Part shown: one piece after another, positions 41,917 to 49,980 of the stretch | Position numbering within the stretch: the stretch's first letter is position 1 | How the letters are laid out: the number at the start of each line of letters is the position of its first letter | NCBI GenBank assembly: GCA_963732225.1 | Contig: CAVSYR010000005.1 | Location: 620,001-684,000 of the forward strand | Direction: 5' to 3' | Source: VRUE01 sp963732225 | Lineage (GTDB): Bacteria > Actinomycetota > Thermoleophilia > Solirubrobacterales > 70-9 | Length of the DNA stretch: 64,000 bases | Position numbers and translations under genes: made by a program | The notes under the pieces: generated by a model | What the model was told of the DNA's origin: nothing | What the model saw: only the letters and a program-made list of their open reading frames with translations | Database searches by the model: none

Positions 41917-43218
41917 ATGGAACGTGGTCGACTCACCGTGTCAATCGCCGTCGCTGGACTGCTGCTCGCCTATTTCGCCTTGTGGATCCCCACGGCGCTT
42001 GCCGTCCCTCCCCCAAACGATGACTTCGCCAACCGCGAGGCGATTGGCAGCGCACTACCAGTTGAAGTCACCGGGTCGAATGTGGGCGCGACCGCAGAGG
42101 CGGGCGAGTCACTCGAAGCACCCTCCGCAGGGCACTCGGTCTGGTTCAAGTGGGAAGCGCCTGCCAGCGGCTGGACCACGATCGGTAGCTGCCACGACCC
42201 AATACACCCGATCGTCGCGATCTTCGAAGGCACTGCACTCAATGCTCTCTACAAGGTGGCGAGGAGCGGGGTCGTCAGTAGCTCCAGCGAAGGACCACAT
42301 TGCTCGACCACCCAAAGTGAGTTCACCTTCATGGCCAAAGCCGGCACCACCTATGCGATCGCCGTCGACGGCAACACCAACCCCTCGATCCGGCCGCCCC
42401 TGACCGAAGATGAATTCACGCTCCGGATCGAATCCACGCCGCCGCCGCCCAACGACGACTTCCAGAACGCGACGCCACTTGAACGTGTCTTCAGCGAATT
42501 CGATCCCCCCAACCTCTACCGAGCGCCGGCCTTTGGCTACAACTGGGGTGCGACCAAGGAGAGCGGGGAGCCCAACCACGCAGGTGACCCGGGTGGCGCA
42601 TCCGTGTGGTACTCGTGGACGGCCCCGCTGTCGGGACTTGCCGAAATAGCGCTCTGCTGCAGCTTCTACAGCCAGGAGTTCGGCTTCTACACGGGCGATG
42701 CAGTAGACGCCCTCACTCCGGTCCTCGAATCCGGCTTCTCGACCTTCCCGGTGACGGCCGGTCAGACCTACTACCTCGCGGTCGACGGAAGGCACGACTA
42801 CGGCGAAGAAGGTGGCCCCTGGATGGGTAGCTTCCCGCTCTGGATCGCGATGCCACTCACTCCGCCTGGGGATTCCACGGTTCAAGTCTTCCCCTCCCTG
42901 GCAAGCGCCCAGGTGCCCGACGCCGCACCGAGCACGACGATCGTCAGGCGCAAGCTGATGCCAGATGCGCAGGGCGCCGCCTTCAGGTTCCGCTCCGACG
43001 AGCGAGGCGGCAGCTTCCTCTGTCGACTCGACAGCCATCCCCCCTCGCCCTGTAGATCGCCAAAGACCTACAGCAAATTGCGCCCCGGACGACACACCTT
43101 TGAAGTCATCGCCCTCGACACCACCGGAGTCACGGACCCCACTCCCGCGGTCGCTAAATTCCAGCTGCCCAGGGGCAACGGCGGGCTAGACGGTGACGCT
43201 GGGCGCCCGCGGCGCTAG
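41917..43218 (+). CDS. Secreted protein with two PPC-like beta domains
   Basis: A signal peptide (LTVSIAVAGLLLAYFALWIP, cleavage near TALA) is followed by two related units that start PPPNDDFANREAIGS (about 34-170) and PPPNDDFQNATPLER (about 180-300). Each has a GHSVWFKWEAP/GASVWYSWTAP strand and a Y-A/L-A-V-D-G strand, as in bacterial pre-peptidase C-type domains. The last 100 residues hold a third beta unit with two Cys (FLCRLDSHPPSPCR) seen in many secreted proteins of this lineage. No enzyme domain is present. It may bind surfaces or other exported proteins. Confidence 0.65.
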   Translation: MERGRLTVSIAVAGLLLAYFALWIPTALAVPPPNDDFANREAIGSALPVEVTGSNVGATAEAGESLEAPSAGHSVWFKWEAPASGWTTIGSCHDPIHPIVAIFEGTALNALYKVARSGVVSSSSEGPHCSTTQSEFTFMAKAGTTYAIAVDGNTNPSIRPPLTEDEFTLRIESTPPPPNDDFQNATPLERVFSEFDPPNLYRAPAFGYNWGATKESGEPNHAGDPGGASVWYSWTAPLSGLAEIALCCSFYSQEFGFYTGDAVDALTPVLESGFSTFPVTAGQTYYLAVDGRHDYGEEGGPWMGSFPLWIAMPLTPPGDSTVQVFPSLASAQVPDAAPSTTIVRRKLMPDAQGAAFRFRSDERGGSFLCRLDSHPPSPCRSPKTYSKLRPGRHTFEVIALDTTGVTDPTPAVAKFQLPRGNGGLDGDAGRPRR

Positions 43219-43709
43219 AGCTGCACGATCGGGATCTCGCGGTTCGCCTCCGCGGCTTCACGACGATAGGCGGCATAGGGCGCGAAGACCTGGTCGGCGA
43301 GCACCCAGAGCCGCTGCAGCTCGGCCTCGTCGGTGACCACCGTCGCCCGCATCGGCTCACCGCCAAGGGTGACGTCGGGGTTGGCGCGCAGGTTGTGAAA
43401 CCAGGCCGGGTGTTTGGGCAGGCCGAGTTTCGAAGCGATGATCGTCACCCGCTTGCCGTCGTGGAAGTAGATCACCGCGTTGCGCCGCAACTTTTCGCTC
43501 CTGGCGCCGCGGGTTTCCAGCAGCGCCGTCGGGATCATCAGGTCGAAGCCGAGGCGCCCGCCGCTGGCCCGCAGCAAGTGGGGATCGAGCTTCCAGACGA
43601 CGTGGACCGAAAGGAAGCGACCCAGACGGGTGTTGGAGAACGCCGCGTAGGCGCTGCTGAACCAGCCGCGCGGCTGGTTAGGGTCGACGTACTTGAGCCG
43701 GCTGGACAT
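43215..43709 (-). CDS. Deazaflavin (F420)-dependent nitroreductase-family protein
   Basis: The 164-residue protein resembles the DDN family: LLETRGARSEKLRRNAVIYFHDGKRVTIIASKLGLPKHPAWFHNLRANPDVTLGGE, in which the G-x-x-s/R-G motif and H-P-A-W-x-x-N-L are characteristic. It should bind F420 or a related flavin and reduce quinones or nitro compounds. The ATG at 43709 excludes a 12-codon upstream extension that lacks homology. A second family member is encoded at 44949. Confidence 0.8.
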   Translation of the reverse strand: MSSRLKYVDPNQPRGWFSSAYAAFSNTRLGRFLSVHVVWKLDPHLLRASGGRLGFDLMIPTALLETRGARSEKLRRNAVIYFHDGKRVTIIASKLGLPKHPAWFHNLRANPDVTLGGEPMRATVVTDEAELQRLWVLADQVFAPYAAYRREAAEANREIPIVQL

Positions 43710-43778
43710 CGTCAGGGCCTCCTGGCTGGAACGTAATCGAACCAAGCGTCACTCCGCTCTCGAAAGGAGCTGCCAGTC

Positions 43779-44945
43779 GTGCAGAACAAGATCCGGCTCG
43801 CCATGGCCATCGCCCTCGCCGGTCTCGCCATCGTCGCGGCGGGCTGCGGAAGCTCGAGCTCCGATGACAGTGGCTCCAGCACCTTCCGCCTCGGCCTCGA
43901 GGCGCCGCTCTCCGGCGAACAGTCGACCCTCGGCAAGGGAATGCTGAAGGGCGCCGAACTCGCGGCGAGCCAGCTCAACGAAAAGAGCGGGATCGAGGGC
44001 AAGCAGGTCGAGGTCGTGCCAATCGACGACGCCGCCGACCCGGCGACGGGCGTGAAGGCGGCAAAGGCCGCAATCGCCGCCGGCCTCGACGGCATCGTCG
44101 GCCCCTACAACTCGGGCGTCGGGATCGAAACCCTGCCGCTCTACATCAAGGCGGGCCTGGTGCCGATCAGGCTGACCTCCGACAACTCGACCAACGGCCT
44201 CGGCTTCACCCTGCAGCCGATGACCTACCAGATCGCCCCGGTTGCCTCGAAGGCGCTGACCGACTGGCAGCACGCCAAGACGGTCGCGATCGCCTACGAC
44301 CCGACCCAGAACTACACCGTCTCGGTCTCAAAAGCGCTCAAGGACTCGCTGGAAAAGGCGGGCGTCACCGTGACTGCCTTCGAAAAGGTGCAGCCCGGCA
44401 AGAAGGACTACACCGACGTGGTCGAAAGACTCGCGAAGACGAAACCCGACGTCATCTACGCCGCCGTCTACTTCCCCGAGGGCGGTCTGATCGCCAAGGA
44501 GATGCGGGAAGCGAAAGTGGAATCGCAATGCATCGCCGACTACGCCTCCTACGACACCGGCTTCGTCGAAACGGCCGGCATCGCCGCCGCCCGGGCCTGT
44601 CCGGTGGTCGGCGTTCCAGCGCCGGAAGACTTCGCCGGCTCGGCCTCGAAGGTGGCCGACTACAAGAACGAATTCGACGAAGACCCCGGCACCTGGAGTC
44701 CCTACACCTACGACTCGCTGAACTTCCTCGCCAACGGCGTCGAAAAGGCGGGCGGCACCAGCGCCAAGAAGCTCACCAACGCGCTCAGCGGCGTCAACGG
44801 CTGGAAGGGCTGGACCGGCTCAGTCACGATCGACCCTCACAACGGCAATCGCCAACCCGCGACCGTGGTGATCGTCGACACCGACGCCAAGGGTCAACTC
44901 CACGTCGACGAGGACTGGGCGAAAGCGGTGGGCGCTCCGTACTGA
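43779..44945 (+). CDS. Branched-chain-amino-acid-type substrate-binding lipoprotein
   Basis: The 388-residue protein starts (GTG) with a lipoprotein signal (LAMAIALAGLAIVAAGCGSS; lipobox A-A-G-C), so it should be anchored to the outer face of the membrane. The rest is a type I periplasmic-binding protein of the Liv/urea type: FRLGLEAPLSGEQSTLGKGMLKGAELAASQLNEKSGI, VVPIDDAADPATGVKAAKAAI, GIVGPYNSGVGIETLPLY, KKDYTDVVERLAKTKPDVIYAAVYFPEGG. AAAGGAG is a good ribosome site. No transport ATPase or permease lies nearby. It may serve a distant transporter or act as a sensor. Confidence 0.85.
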   Translation: MQNKIRLAMAIALAGLAIVAAGCGSSSSDDSGSSTFRLGLEAPLSGEQSTLGKGMLKGAELAASQLNEKSGIEGKQVEVVPIDDAADPATGVKAAKAAIAAGLDGIVGPYNSGVGIETLPLYIKAGLVPIRLTSDNSTNGLGFTLQPMTYQIAPVASKALTDWQHAKTVAIAYDPTQNYTVSVSKALKDSLEKAGVTVTAFEKVQPGKKDYTDVVERLAKTKPDVIYAAVYFPEGGLIAKEMREAKVESQCIADYASYDTGFVETAGIAAARACPVVGVPAPEDFAGSASKVADYKNEFDEDPGTWSPYTYDSLNFLANGVEKAGGTSAKKLTNALSGVNGWKGWTGSVTIDPHNGNRQPATVVIVDTDAKGQLHVDEDWAKAVGAPY

Positions 44946-44948
44946 GCG

Positions 44949-45359
44949 TCAGCCCGCCGCGGCGCGTTCCAGCACGACAACCGGGATCTCGCGATCGGTC
45001 TTGCGCTGGTACTCGTCGTAGGCGGGCCACTCGCCAACCATCTTCTCCCAGAGCGCGGGCTTCTCCTCGGCGCTCGCGGTCCGCGCCCGGGCCTTGAAAC
45101 GGTCGGCCTTGACCTGGACCTCGACCTCGGGGTTCTCGGAGAGGTTGAGGTACCAAGCGGGCGGCTCGTCGGAGCCGCCCTTGGAGGCGACGATCGCGAA
45201 CGAGTCGCCCTCAGGCGCGTAGATCAGCGGCGTCGTCCGCGGCTCACCTGACTTGCGCCCGGTGGTGGTGAGCAGGAGCGTCTGCGTCCCCTGCCACTCA
45301 TGTCCCTCGACGCCGTCGGTAGCCCTGTAGCGCTCGACGTGTTCCTGACCGAAAAGCAT
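44949..45359 (-). CDS. Deazaflavin-dependent nitroreductase-family protein
   Basis: The 136-residue product contains LLLTTTGRKSGEPRTTPLIYAPEGDSFAIVASKGGSDEPPAWYLNLSENPEVEVQV. This is the classical DDN/nitroreductase-family deazaflavin oxidoreductase signature (TTTGRKSG-x-x-R-x-x-P-L, S-x-G-G, P-x-W-Y-x-N-L). F420H2 dependence is typical of the family. It is convergent with the binding-protein gene, with only 3 bp between the stops. The ATG at 45359 is preferred over a 20-codon extension. Confidence 0.85.
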   Translation of the reverse strand: MLFGQEHVERYRATDGVEGHEWQGTQTLLLTTTGRKSGEPRTTPLIYAPEGDSFAIVASKGGSDEPPAWYLNLSENPEVEVQVKADRFKARARTASAEEKPALWEKMVGEWPAYDEYQRKTDREIPVVVLERAAAG

Positions 45360-45425
45360 CGTTGACCATGGTAATGCGCCCACACCGTCGGCTGGCCAAC
45401 TTGACCGAATGGGGCTCAACGAGCG

Positions 45426-46637
45426 TCAGCACGGCAGGCGTTCGATCGCCTTGGCGGCGGTCTTCGCTGTCCCGGTTGCCTCGTAGCCGGCCTTGACGCG
45501 AGCCGCCCCGGGGGCGCACTCCCGCGCCGCCTCGACGGCCGCCGCCAAGCGCATTGGAGAGAGCTTACGGCGGGATAGCTTGGCGCCGGCGTCGGCCTCG
45601 ACCACGTGAGCCGCGACGTCGAGCTGGTCGCGCGCCCAGGGCACCACGCACACCGGCACTCCATACGAGAGGGCCTTCTGGGTAATCCCCATACCTCCGT
45701 GGCAGACGACCACGGAGGCGCGTTCGAGCAGGGGCCGGTGCGGCAGGAAGCGCTCGACGATCGCGTCACCCGCTGTCGGCAGGGTCGCGGGGTCGACACC
45801 GGCCGTGGTCACGACGAGCCGCCACTCGCCGCTCAACCCATCGAGCGCGGCGGCGGCGATCTCGCCGTCGTCCTGGAACTCCGACGAGCAGGTGACCAGC
45901 GCCAGCGGTCGCTCGTCGTCGGGCAACTCCACCGGCAGGGCCGACGGCGGATCCCAGGCCCCAGCGCCAACCATGAGCACGCCGGGCGGCATCTGCCGCC
46001 GGTACTCGAAGGGCTCAGCGGTGAAATAGAGGGTTAGCGCGGCGCGGTGCCGCGCCTCGGCGATCGTCGCGCACGGCGCAAGGCCCGCGGCAATACGGCC
46101 GGCGTTGACGGTCGGCAGCCGAGCCTTGGCGTCGAAGCGAGCGCTCAAGCGGGCCAGCGCGGCGTCGCGAAGGCGGCCGAATGGACCGGACATCGGCCGC
46201 AGCCCAAACCCGAACGGGGGTACCCCTGGGGCCGGCTCTTCGAGGAGAAAGGGCCGTGACTCTGCCCACGGCAACCGCTCGCGCTCGGCGACTGCCTTAG
46301 CCCCGTAAGTCGTCGTGTCGATCAGGGCAAGATCGGGTGAGACGGCGGCGATTGCTGCCTCGAAGTCACCCACCTCGATCGCCGCGCGCCTCGCCCAGAC
46401 CTCGAAGGCCCTTTCCCCAGCCGCAACCTGCGACTTGGCGTCGTGATCGTCCATCTCGATCGCCTCGATTCGGGGGTCGATCGGCTCGCACTCCAAGCCG
46501 GCATTCCGCACCGCCGGGACCTCGGAGGCGAGCGTCCGCATGTGAACCTCGGCGCCCCTCGCGGCGAGCTCGAGCAAAGGCCCCATCATCGGGTTCAGGT
46601 GCCCGCGAGCCGGTGAGGTGTAGGCGAGGACCCTCAT
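45426..46637 (-). CDS. UGT/MGT-type glycosyltransferase (GT1)
   Basis: The 403-residue GT-B enzyme begins MRVLAYTSPARGHLNPMMGPLLELAARG, the acceptor-side start of macrolide and antibiotic glycosyltransferases. The donor side has ALVTCSSEFQDD, AIVERFLPHRPLLERASVVVCHGGMGITQKALSYGVPVCVVPWARDQLDVAAHVVEADAG (the H-G-G-x-G/T and P-x-x-x-D-Q motifs). It glycosylates a small hydrophobic acceptor such as a flavonoid, macrolide or xenobiotic. Its ATG overlaps the end of the TetR gene by four bases, so it should be induced by the ligand of that repressor. Confidence 0.85.
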   Translation of the reverse strand: MRVLAYTSPARGHLNPMMGPLLELAARGAEVHMRTLASEVPAVRNAGLECEPIDPRIEAIEMDDHDAKSQVAAGERAFEVWARRAAIEVGDFEAAIAAVSPDLALIDTTTYGAKAVAERERLPWAESRPFLLEEPAPGVPPFGFGLRPMSGPFGRLRDAALARLSARFDAKARLPTVNAGRIAAGLAPCATIAEARHRAALTLYFTAEPFEYRRQMPPGVLMVGAGAWDPPSALPVELPDDERPLALVTCSSEFQDDGEIAAAALDGLSGEWRLVVTTAGVDPATLPTAGDAIVERFLPHRPLLERASVVVCHGGMGITQKALSYGVPVCVVPWARDQLDVAAHVVEADAGAKLSRRKLSPMRLAAAVEAARECAPGAARVKAGYEATGTAKTAAKAIERLPC

Positions 46638-47218
46638 CGGTCCTGCCGTGCGTGGTCGACCAAGTCCAGCATCGCCGTCTCCGTCGCCTTCCGTCCAAGA
46701 CCCTGACGCCGGCGCAGCAGCGCCCAGAGGTGAATATCGGTGAGCGAGGCGAGAATGGCCTTGCGAAGCTGCCGCTCGCCGCTGCCCAGAGCCTCGAGAT
46801 CCGGAGCGAATACCTCCTCCACCCACTCCTCGTGCAGCCGCTTGCCGGACTCGGTTACCTGGCGGACGAGCGGGTAACGATCCGCAAGGGAGAGCCAGCG
46901 CAGGACCAGGTCGCCGTCCTCCTCGTAGTGCCCCACCAGTCTCCGGATCGACCCCGCCACGTCGCCCGGCTGGGCTTCGCGCGAGTCCAAGACCCCCTGC
47001 GCGGTGTCGGCCATCGCCGCGACCAGCAGGCCCTCCTTCGAGCCAAAGTGCCGGAGCACCGTGCGTTCGCTGCACTCTGCCCGCGTCGCCACCTCGTCGA
47101 GCGGAAGCTCGAACCGCCCCTCGTCGCGGAACAGATCCTGCGCTGCGGTCAGGATTGCCCGGCGACCCCGCTCTGTCGCCTCGGCACGCTTCGTCTGGCC
47201 GTAGCCGCGTGTTGCCAT
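46634..47218 (-). CDS. TetR-family repressor
   Basis: The 194-residue protein has a TetR helix-turn-helix at residues 18-65 (ERGRRAILTAAQDLFRDEGRFELPLDEVATRAECSERTVLRHFGSKEGLLVA). Helical ligand-binding and dimerisation segments follow. The start codon lies within a 39-bp palindrome (47212-47250), as expected for autorepression. It is followed by the GT1 gene with an ATGA overlap. The natural effector may be the molecule glycosylated by that enzyme. Confidence 0.85.
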   Translation of the reverse strand: MATRGYGQTKRAEATERGRRAILTAAQDLFRDEGRFELPLDEVATRAECSERTVLRHFGSKEGLLVAAMADTAQGVLDSREAQPGDVAGSIRRLVGHYEEDGDLVLRWLSLADRYPLVRQVTESGKRLHEEWVEEVFAPDLEALGSGERQLRKAILASLTDIHLWALLRRRQGLGRKATETAMLDLVDHARQDR

Positions 47219-47250
47219 TTCGTGTCAGTATACATGACACGAAATGGCAA
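47212..47250. promoter_or_regulatory. TetR operator: 16-bp perfect inverted repeat
   Basis: TTGCCATTTCGTGTCA and its exact complement flank a 7-base spacer (GTATACA). The minus strand has a TATACT -10 hexamer in the centre, and the TetR start codon lies in the left arm. Repressor binding would block both RNA polymerase and translation start. With so little room between the -10 and the ATG, the transcript is probably leaderless. Confidence 0.75.
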
Positions 47251-47269
47251 ACTCCCTCTTGTCGCTGCT

Positions 47270-48274
47270 CTAGCTGCTCAGCTTCACGTTGATTTTCGTG
47301 CCCGGCGCCAAGATCTCTCCTGGTTTGGGGCTCTGCTTCTTGACCTTGCCGGTCTTGGCGGTGGCATCGCCGAGCTTCTTGACCTTGCCGATCTTGCAGT
47401 CACTCTTGCGAGCCTTCTTCTTGCTCGCTTTGAGCTTTTTGCCCTTCAGCTTCGGCACCTTGCACCCTTCGTAGGCGAAGGCCGTCGCAGAGCTCGCCGT
47501 GCCGGCGGCGGTCGTGACGGCGATCGGGACCGAACCCAATGAAGCACTTGCGGGCGCCACTGCCGTGATCTGCGATTCGGAGTCGACGGCGTAACTAGCG
47601 GCAGGCGTCGAGCCGAAGCTGACACCTCGCAGTTCGGCGAAGTTGGCGCCGGCGATGACGACGCCGGTACCGCCCTTTACCGAGCCGGCGGCCGGCGAGA
47701 TCGAGCCGATTGCTGGAGGCGGCAGCAGGGTCGCGGTGACGTTGGGAAGGAATCCGGGATTTTCGAATGTGGAGAACTGACCACCCGGAGCAACGTCCCC
47801 TTCTTCTTCAAGGGTGATGTCGGCGCTGTTGCCAGTTTCAAACAGGCAAGCGTTGGGCACGTCATTGGCGTTTGCGTCCTGATCGCCGATCAGATCTCCC
47901 GTTGTCACGGGAATGCTGACCTTGAAGGTATTGATGACTCCCGGAGCAAGCGATCGTGGCCCGTCCTTGGCGACGACCGAGAATTCTTCGGGGCCGTGAG
48001 GCCGGAAGACCTTGAAGCTCAGCTGCTGGCCGTCCCCTTGTGCGGCGTAGGTGCTCCAAGAGGTGATGACGCCCGCGCTGGGCGCGGCGTAGCCATTACC
48101 TGCTGCGACCGTTCCCGGCACCAAATCGTACGGTGAGTTAACGCAGTAGGGACTGCTAGTGGTTCCCGGAGCCAGCTGGCCCAGGGTGACCTGTGCCGAC
48201 GCAACCACAGGAGCTACCACTAGCGCGAGGGCGCTCAGTCCTATGACAGACAGCGATCTCGGCAACTTGCGCAT
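47270..48274 (-). CDS. Secreted protein with TIG/IPT and PASTA-like domains
   Basis: The 334-residue product has a signal peptide (VIGLSALALVVAPVVASA). A beta-rich domain (30-185) with two Cys carries acidic D-Q-D-A-N-A-N-D residues that may bind Ca2+. An IPT/TIG domain spans about 190-270 (PAIGSISPAAGSVKGGTGVVIAGANFAELRGVSFG). A Lys-rich PASTA-like module follows (GCKVPKLKGKKLKASKKKARKSDCKIGKVKK, then V-K-K-Q-S-P-K-P-G). PASTA modules often bind peptidoglycan. The whole suggests a cell-wall-associated adhesive or structural protein. Confidence 0.75.
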   Translation of the reverse strand: MRKLPRSLSVIGLSALALVVAPVVASAQVTLGQLAPGTTSSPYCVNSPYDLVPGTVAAGNGYAAPSAGVITSWSTYAAQGDGQQLSFKVFRPHGPEEFSVVAKDGPRSLAPGVINTFKVSIPVTTGDLIGDQDANANDVPNACLFETGNSADITLEEEGDVAPGGQFSTFENPGFLPNVTATLLPPPAIGSISPAAGSVKGGTGVVIAGANFAELRGVSFGSTPAASYAVDSESQITAVAPASASLGSVPIAVTTAAGTASSATAFAYEGCKVPKLKGKKLKASKKKARKSDCKIGKVKKLGDATAKTGKVKKQSPKPGEILAPGTKINVKLSS

Positions 48275-48468
48275 GCTTTCTCCTATCTAAATGACGATTT
48301 CCCACAGCAGGCGGACCCAGGCTGCGGCAGTCTGTCAAATGGCCCGGCGAGAGCTCATCTCCTCACACAGCGCGAAAGGTCAGGCCCGATCGCGCAGAAT
48401 GGGCTGGGCGGCGGTCAACCAGCTCGCGTTCGACAGCGCTGAACGAATGCTCTCGGGTCAGTGCGCCA

Positions 48469-48636
48469 TCAACTCGGCAGCTCTTCGCCGCCGCGCTCGC
48501 GGACCATGTAAAGCGCGTACCAGTCGGGCCAGTTCGGGTCCTCTTCGCCCGTTCGCTCCTCGTGCTTGCCATGTGCCTCGGCCGCCCGCCTCAGCGCTGC
48601 CGCCAGGTCGTCCACTGACTCGTATGCCGTCGCCAT
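48469..48636 (-). CDS. Small acidic protein downstream of VOC gene
   Basis: The 55-residue product (MATAYESVDDLAAALRRAAEAH ... EEDPNWPDWYALYMVRERGGEELPS) matches a small family I recall in actinobacteria, often next to VOC or stress genes. It is a helical protein without membrane segments. The ATG at 48636 follows the VOC stop by 8 bp, so the genes are probably co-transcribed. A 38-bp piece covering its C-terminus recurs at 49878. Confidence 0.6.
   Translation of the reverse strand: MATAYESVDDLAAALRRAAEAHGKHEERTGEEDPNWPDWYALYMVRERGGEELPS
48475..48512. repeat. 38-bp direct repeat, copy 1 (end of small acidic gene)
   Basis: It matches 49878-49915 at 36 of 38 bases in direct orientation. On the minus strand it encodes the tail YMVRERGGEELP of the 55-residue protein. 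This is the coding original; the copy at 49878 has no such gene around it. Confidence 0.75.
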
Positions 48637-48644
48637 CCCGCTCC

Positions 48645-49082
48645 TTACCGACCCGGAAGCCGGGCCTTGATCTCTTGCAGCAGCCAACCGTTGCCGTCCG
48701 GATCGCTGAAGGCGACGAACGAGCCGTAGTCGGCATGCTCCGGCGCCGGTCCGCTGACGCGCCCGTTGGCATCGGCATGGTGAAAAATTCCGGTCGCGTC
48801 GTGGAACGTCTCGCTGACGTCGACCCCGCGCGAGACGAGGTCAGCCCGAGCCGCGTCGATGTCGTAGACCGAAAGCTGCAACCCCTCGGACGAACCCGGC
48901 GGCGCGGTCGTAACCCCCTCACCGAAGATGATCGAGCAGGCGGACCCCGGAGGCGTCAGCTGCACTACCCGGTAGCCGTCGTCCACTGCCAGGTCGGCGT
49001 CGAGGCGCCAGCCTAGCCCCTCGTAGAAGTGCTTCGCCTGGTCGACATCGGAGACCGGCACAACCACGACCTCGAGCTTCAT
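48645..49082 (-). CDS. VOC/glyoxalase-family protein
   Basis: The 145-residue protein has two beta-alpha-beta-beta-beta units of the vicinal-oxygen-chelate fold: MKLEVVVVPVSDVDQAKHFYEGLGWRLDADLAVDDGYRVVQLTPPGSACSIIFGEG, and LQLSVYDIDAARADLVSRGVDVSE ... GSFVAFSDPDGNGWLLQEIK. Glu and His residues (K-L-E, FHDATGIFHH, E-I-K) could bind a metal. Substrate unknown; glyoxalases, dioxygenases and resistance proteins share the fold. The start (ATG at 49082, ribosome site GGAGAA) excludes a long Gly-rich upstream extension. Confidence 0.75.
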   Translation of the reverse strand: MKLEVVVVPVSDVDQAKHFYEGLGWRLDADLAVDDGYRVVQLTPPGSACSIIFGEGVTTAPPGSSEGLQLSVYDIDAARADLVSRGVDVSETFHDATGIFHHADANGRVSGPAPEHADYGSFVAFSDPDGNGWLLQEIKARLPGR

Positions 49083-49242
49083 TTCTCCGGCATTGACGGG
49101 TGGAGTACCCGCCGCACCCTCGCTGCCTGTCTCCGCGCTGCCCACCGTCTCACCCTCTCCCCTGCCCGGAAGGAAGTCAAGCGAGTGCCCGACCGGCATC
49201 AAGCGGCTTGAATAGACAAACGGGGTCGGTACGCTGATCGTG

Positions 49243-49914
49243 ATGTCGAATCCGGTGGAGACGCGGATGCCCACTCCTGAGGAAGCGCTCCCCGGCCGCA
49301 GCGAGCCCGCCTACGAGATCGAGAACCGCCACGCGATCTTCGGCACGCCGCTGAGGCCGCCCTTCCCGGATGGGATCGAGGTCGCCTACTTCGCGCTCGG
49401 TTGCTACTGGGCCGCCGAGCAGGCCTTCTGGGCGGTCGACGGCGTCTACACGACCGCCGCCGGCTTCCTCAACGGAACCACGCCAAATCCGACCAGCGAG
49501 GAGGTCGAAACGGGCGAGACCGGCCACGCCGAGACGGTGCTGGTGGCATTCGACCCGACCAAGGTCTCTTACGCCGACCTGCTGAAGCTCTTCTTCGAGG
49601 CGCACGACCCGACCCAGGGGATGCGCCAAGGCAGCGAAGTTGGGACCTGGAACCGGTCGGGCATCTACTTCGTCGACGACGCCCAAGAGGCGACAGCCAG
49701 GGCAGCGCTTAAGGCATACGACGAGGCGCTACGCGCCGCCGGCCACGACCCGATCACCACCGAGATCGAGCCAGCCACCCCCTTCTACTACGCCGAAGAC
49801 GACGACCAGCAGTACCTGCACAAGAACTCCAAGGCCATTCACTGCGCCCTGGTCGGCACCGGCGTCTCCCTTCGGCCCGGCAGCTCTTCACCGCCGCGCT
49901 CGCGCACCATGTAA
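49243..49914 (+). CDS. Divergent MsrA-like peptide methionine sulfoxide reductase
   Basis: The 223-residue product keeps the MsrA layout: FALGCYWAAEQAFW (normally GCFWGAE), GETGHAETVLVAFDPTKVSYADLLKLFFEAHDPTQGMRQGSEVGTWNRSGIYF (normally TGHAE ... HDPT ... RQG-D-x-GTQYRS), and QQYLHKNS. The catalytic Cys is present and a possible resolving Cys lies in IHCALVG. The Asp and Gln of DxGTQ are changed to Val-Gly-Thr-Trp, and the Tyr of the GYAGG loop is Phe, so activity may differ. The last 10 residues and the stop codon derive from a 38-bp repeat. It is divergent from the VOC gene. Confidence 0.7.
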   Translation: MSNPVETRMPTPEEALPGRSEPAYEIENRHAIFGTPLRPPFPDGIEVAYFALGCYWAAEQAFWAVDGVYTTAAGFLNGTTPNPTSEEVETGETGHAETVLVAFDPTKVSYADLLKLFFEAHDPTQGMRQGSEVGTWNRSGIYFVDDAQEATARAALKAYDEALRAAGHDPITTEIEPATPFYYAEDDDQQYLHKNSKAIHCALVGTGVSLRPGSSSPPRSRTM

Positions 49915-49915
49915 A
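49878..49915. repeat. 38-bp direct repeat, copy 2 (end of MsrA-like gene)
   Basis: It matches 48475-48512 at 36 of 38 bases. It supplies the last codons (SSSPPRSRTM) and the TAA of the MsrA-like gene. It looks like an insertion of a gene-tail fragment that replaced the original 3' end. Confidence 0.75.
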
Positions 49916-49980
49916 ACCTGAGCGCTCGAGACATTCCGGGCGAAGCCGACCGAGACTCAGAATTTTGAGAGAGTGCCACG

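Noticed and set aside
46638..47240. Upstream extension of the GT1 frame through the TetR gene
   Set aside because: The TetR reading is supported by its HTH motif, the ATGA junction and the operator. The extension is its shadow.
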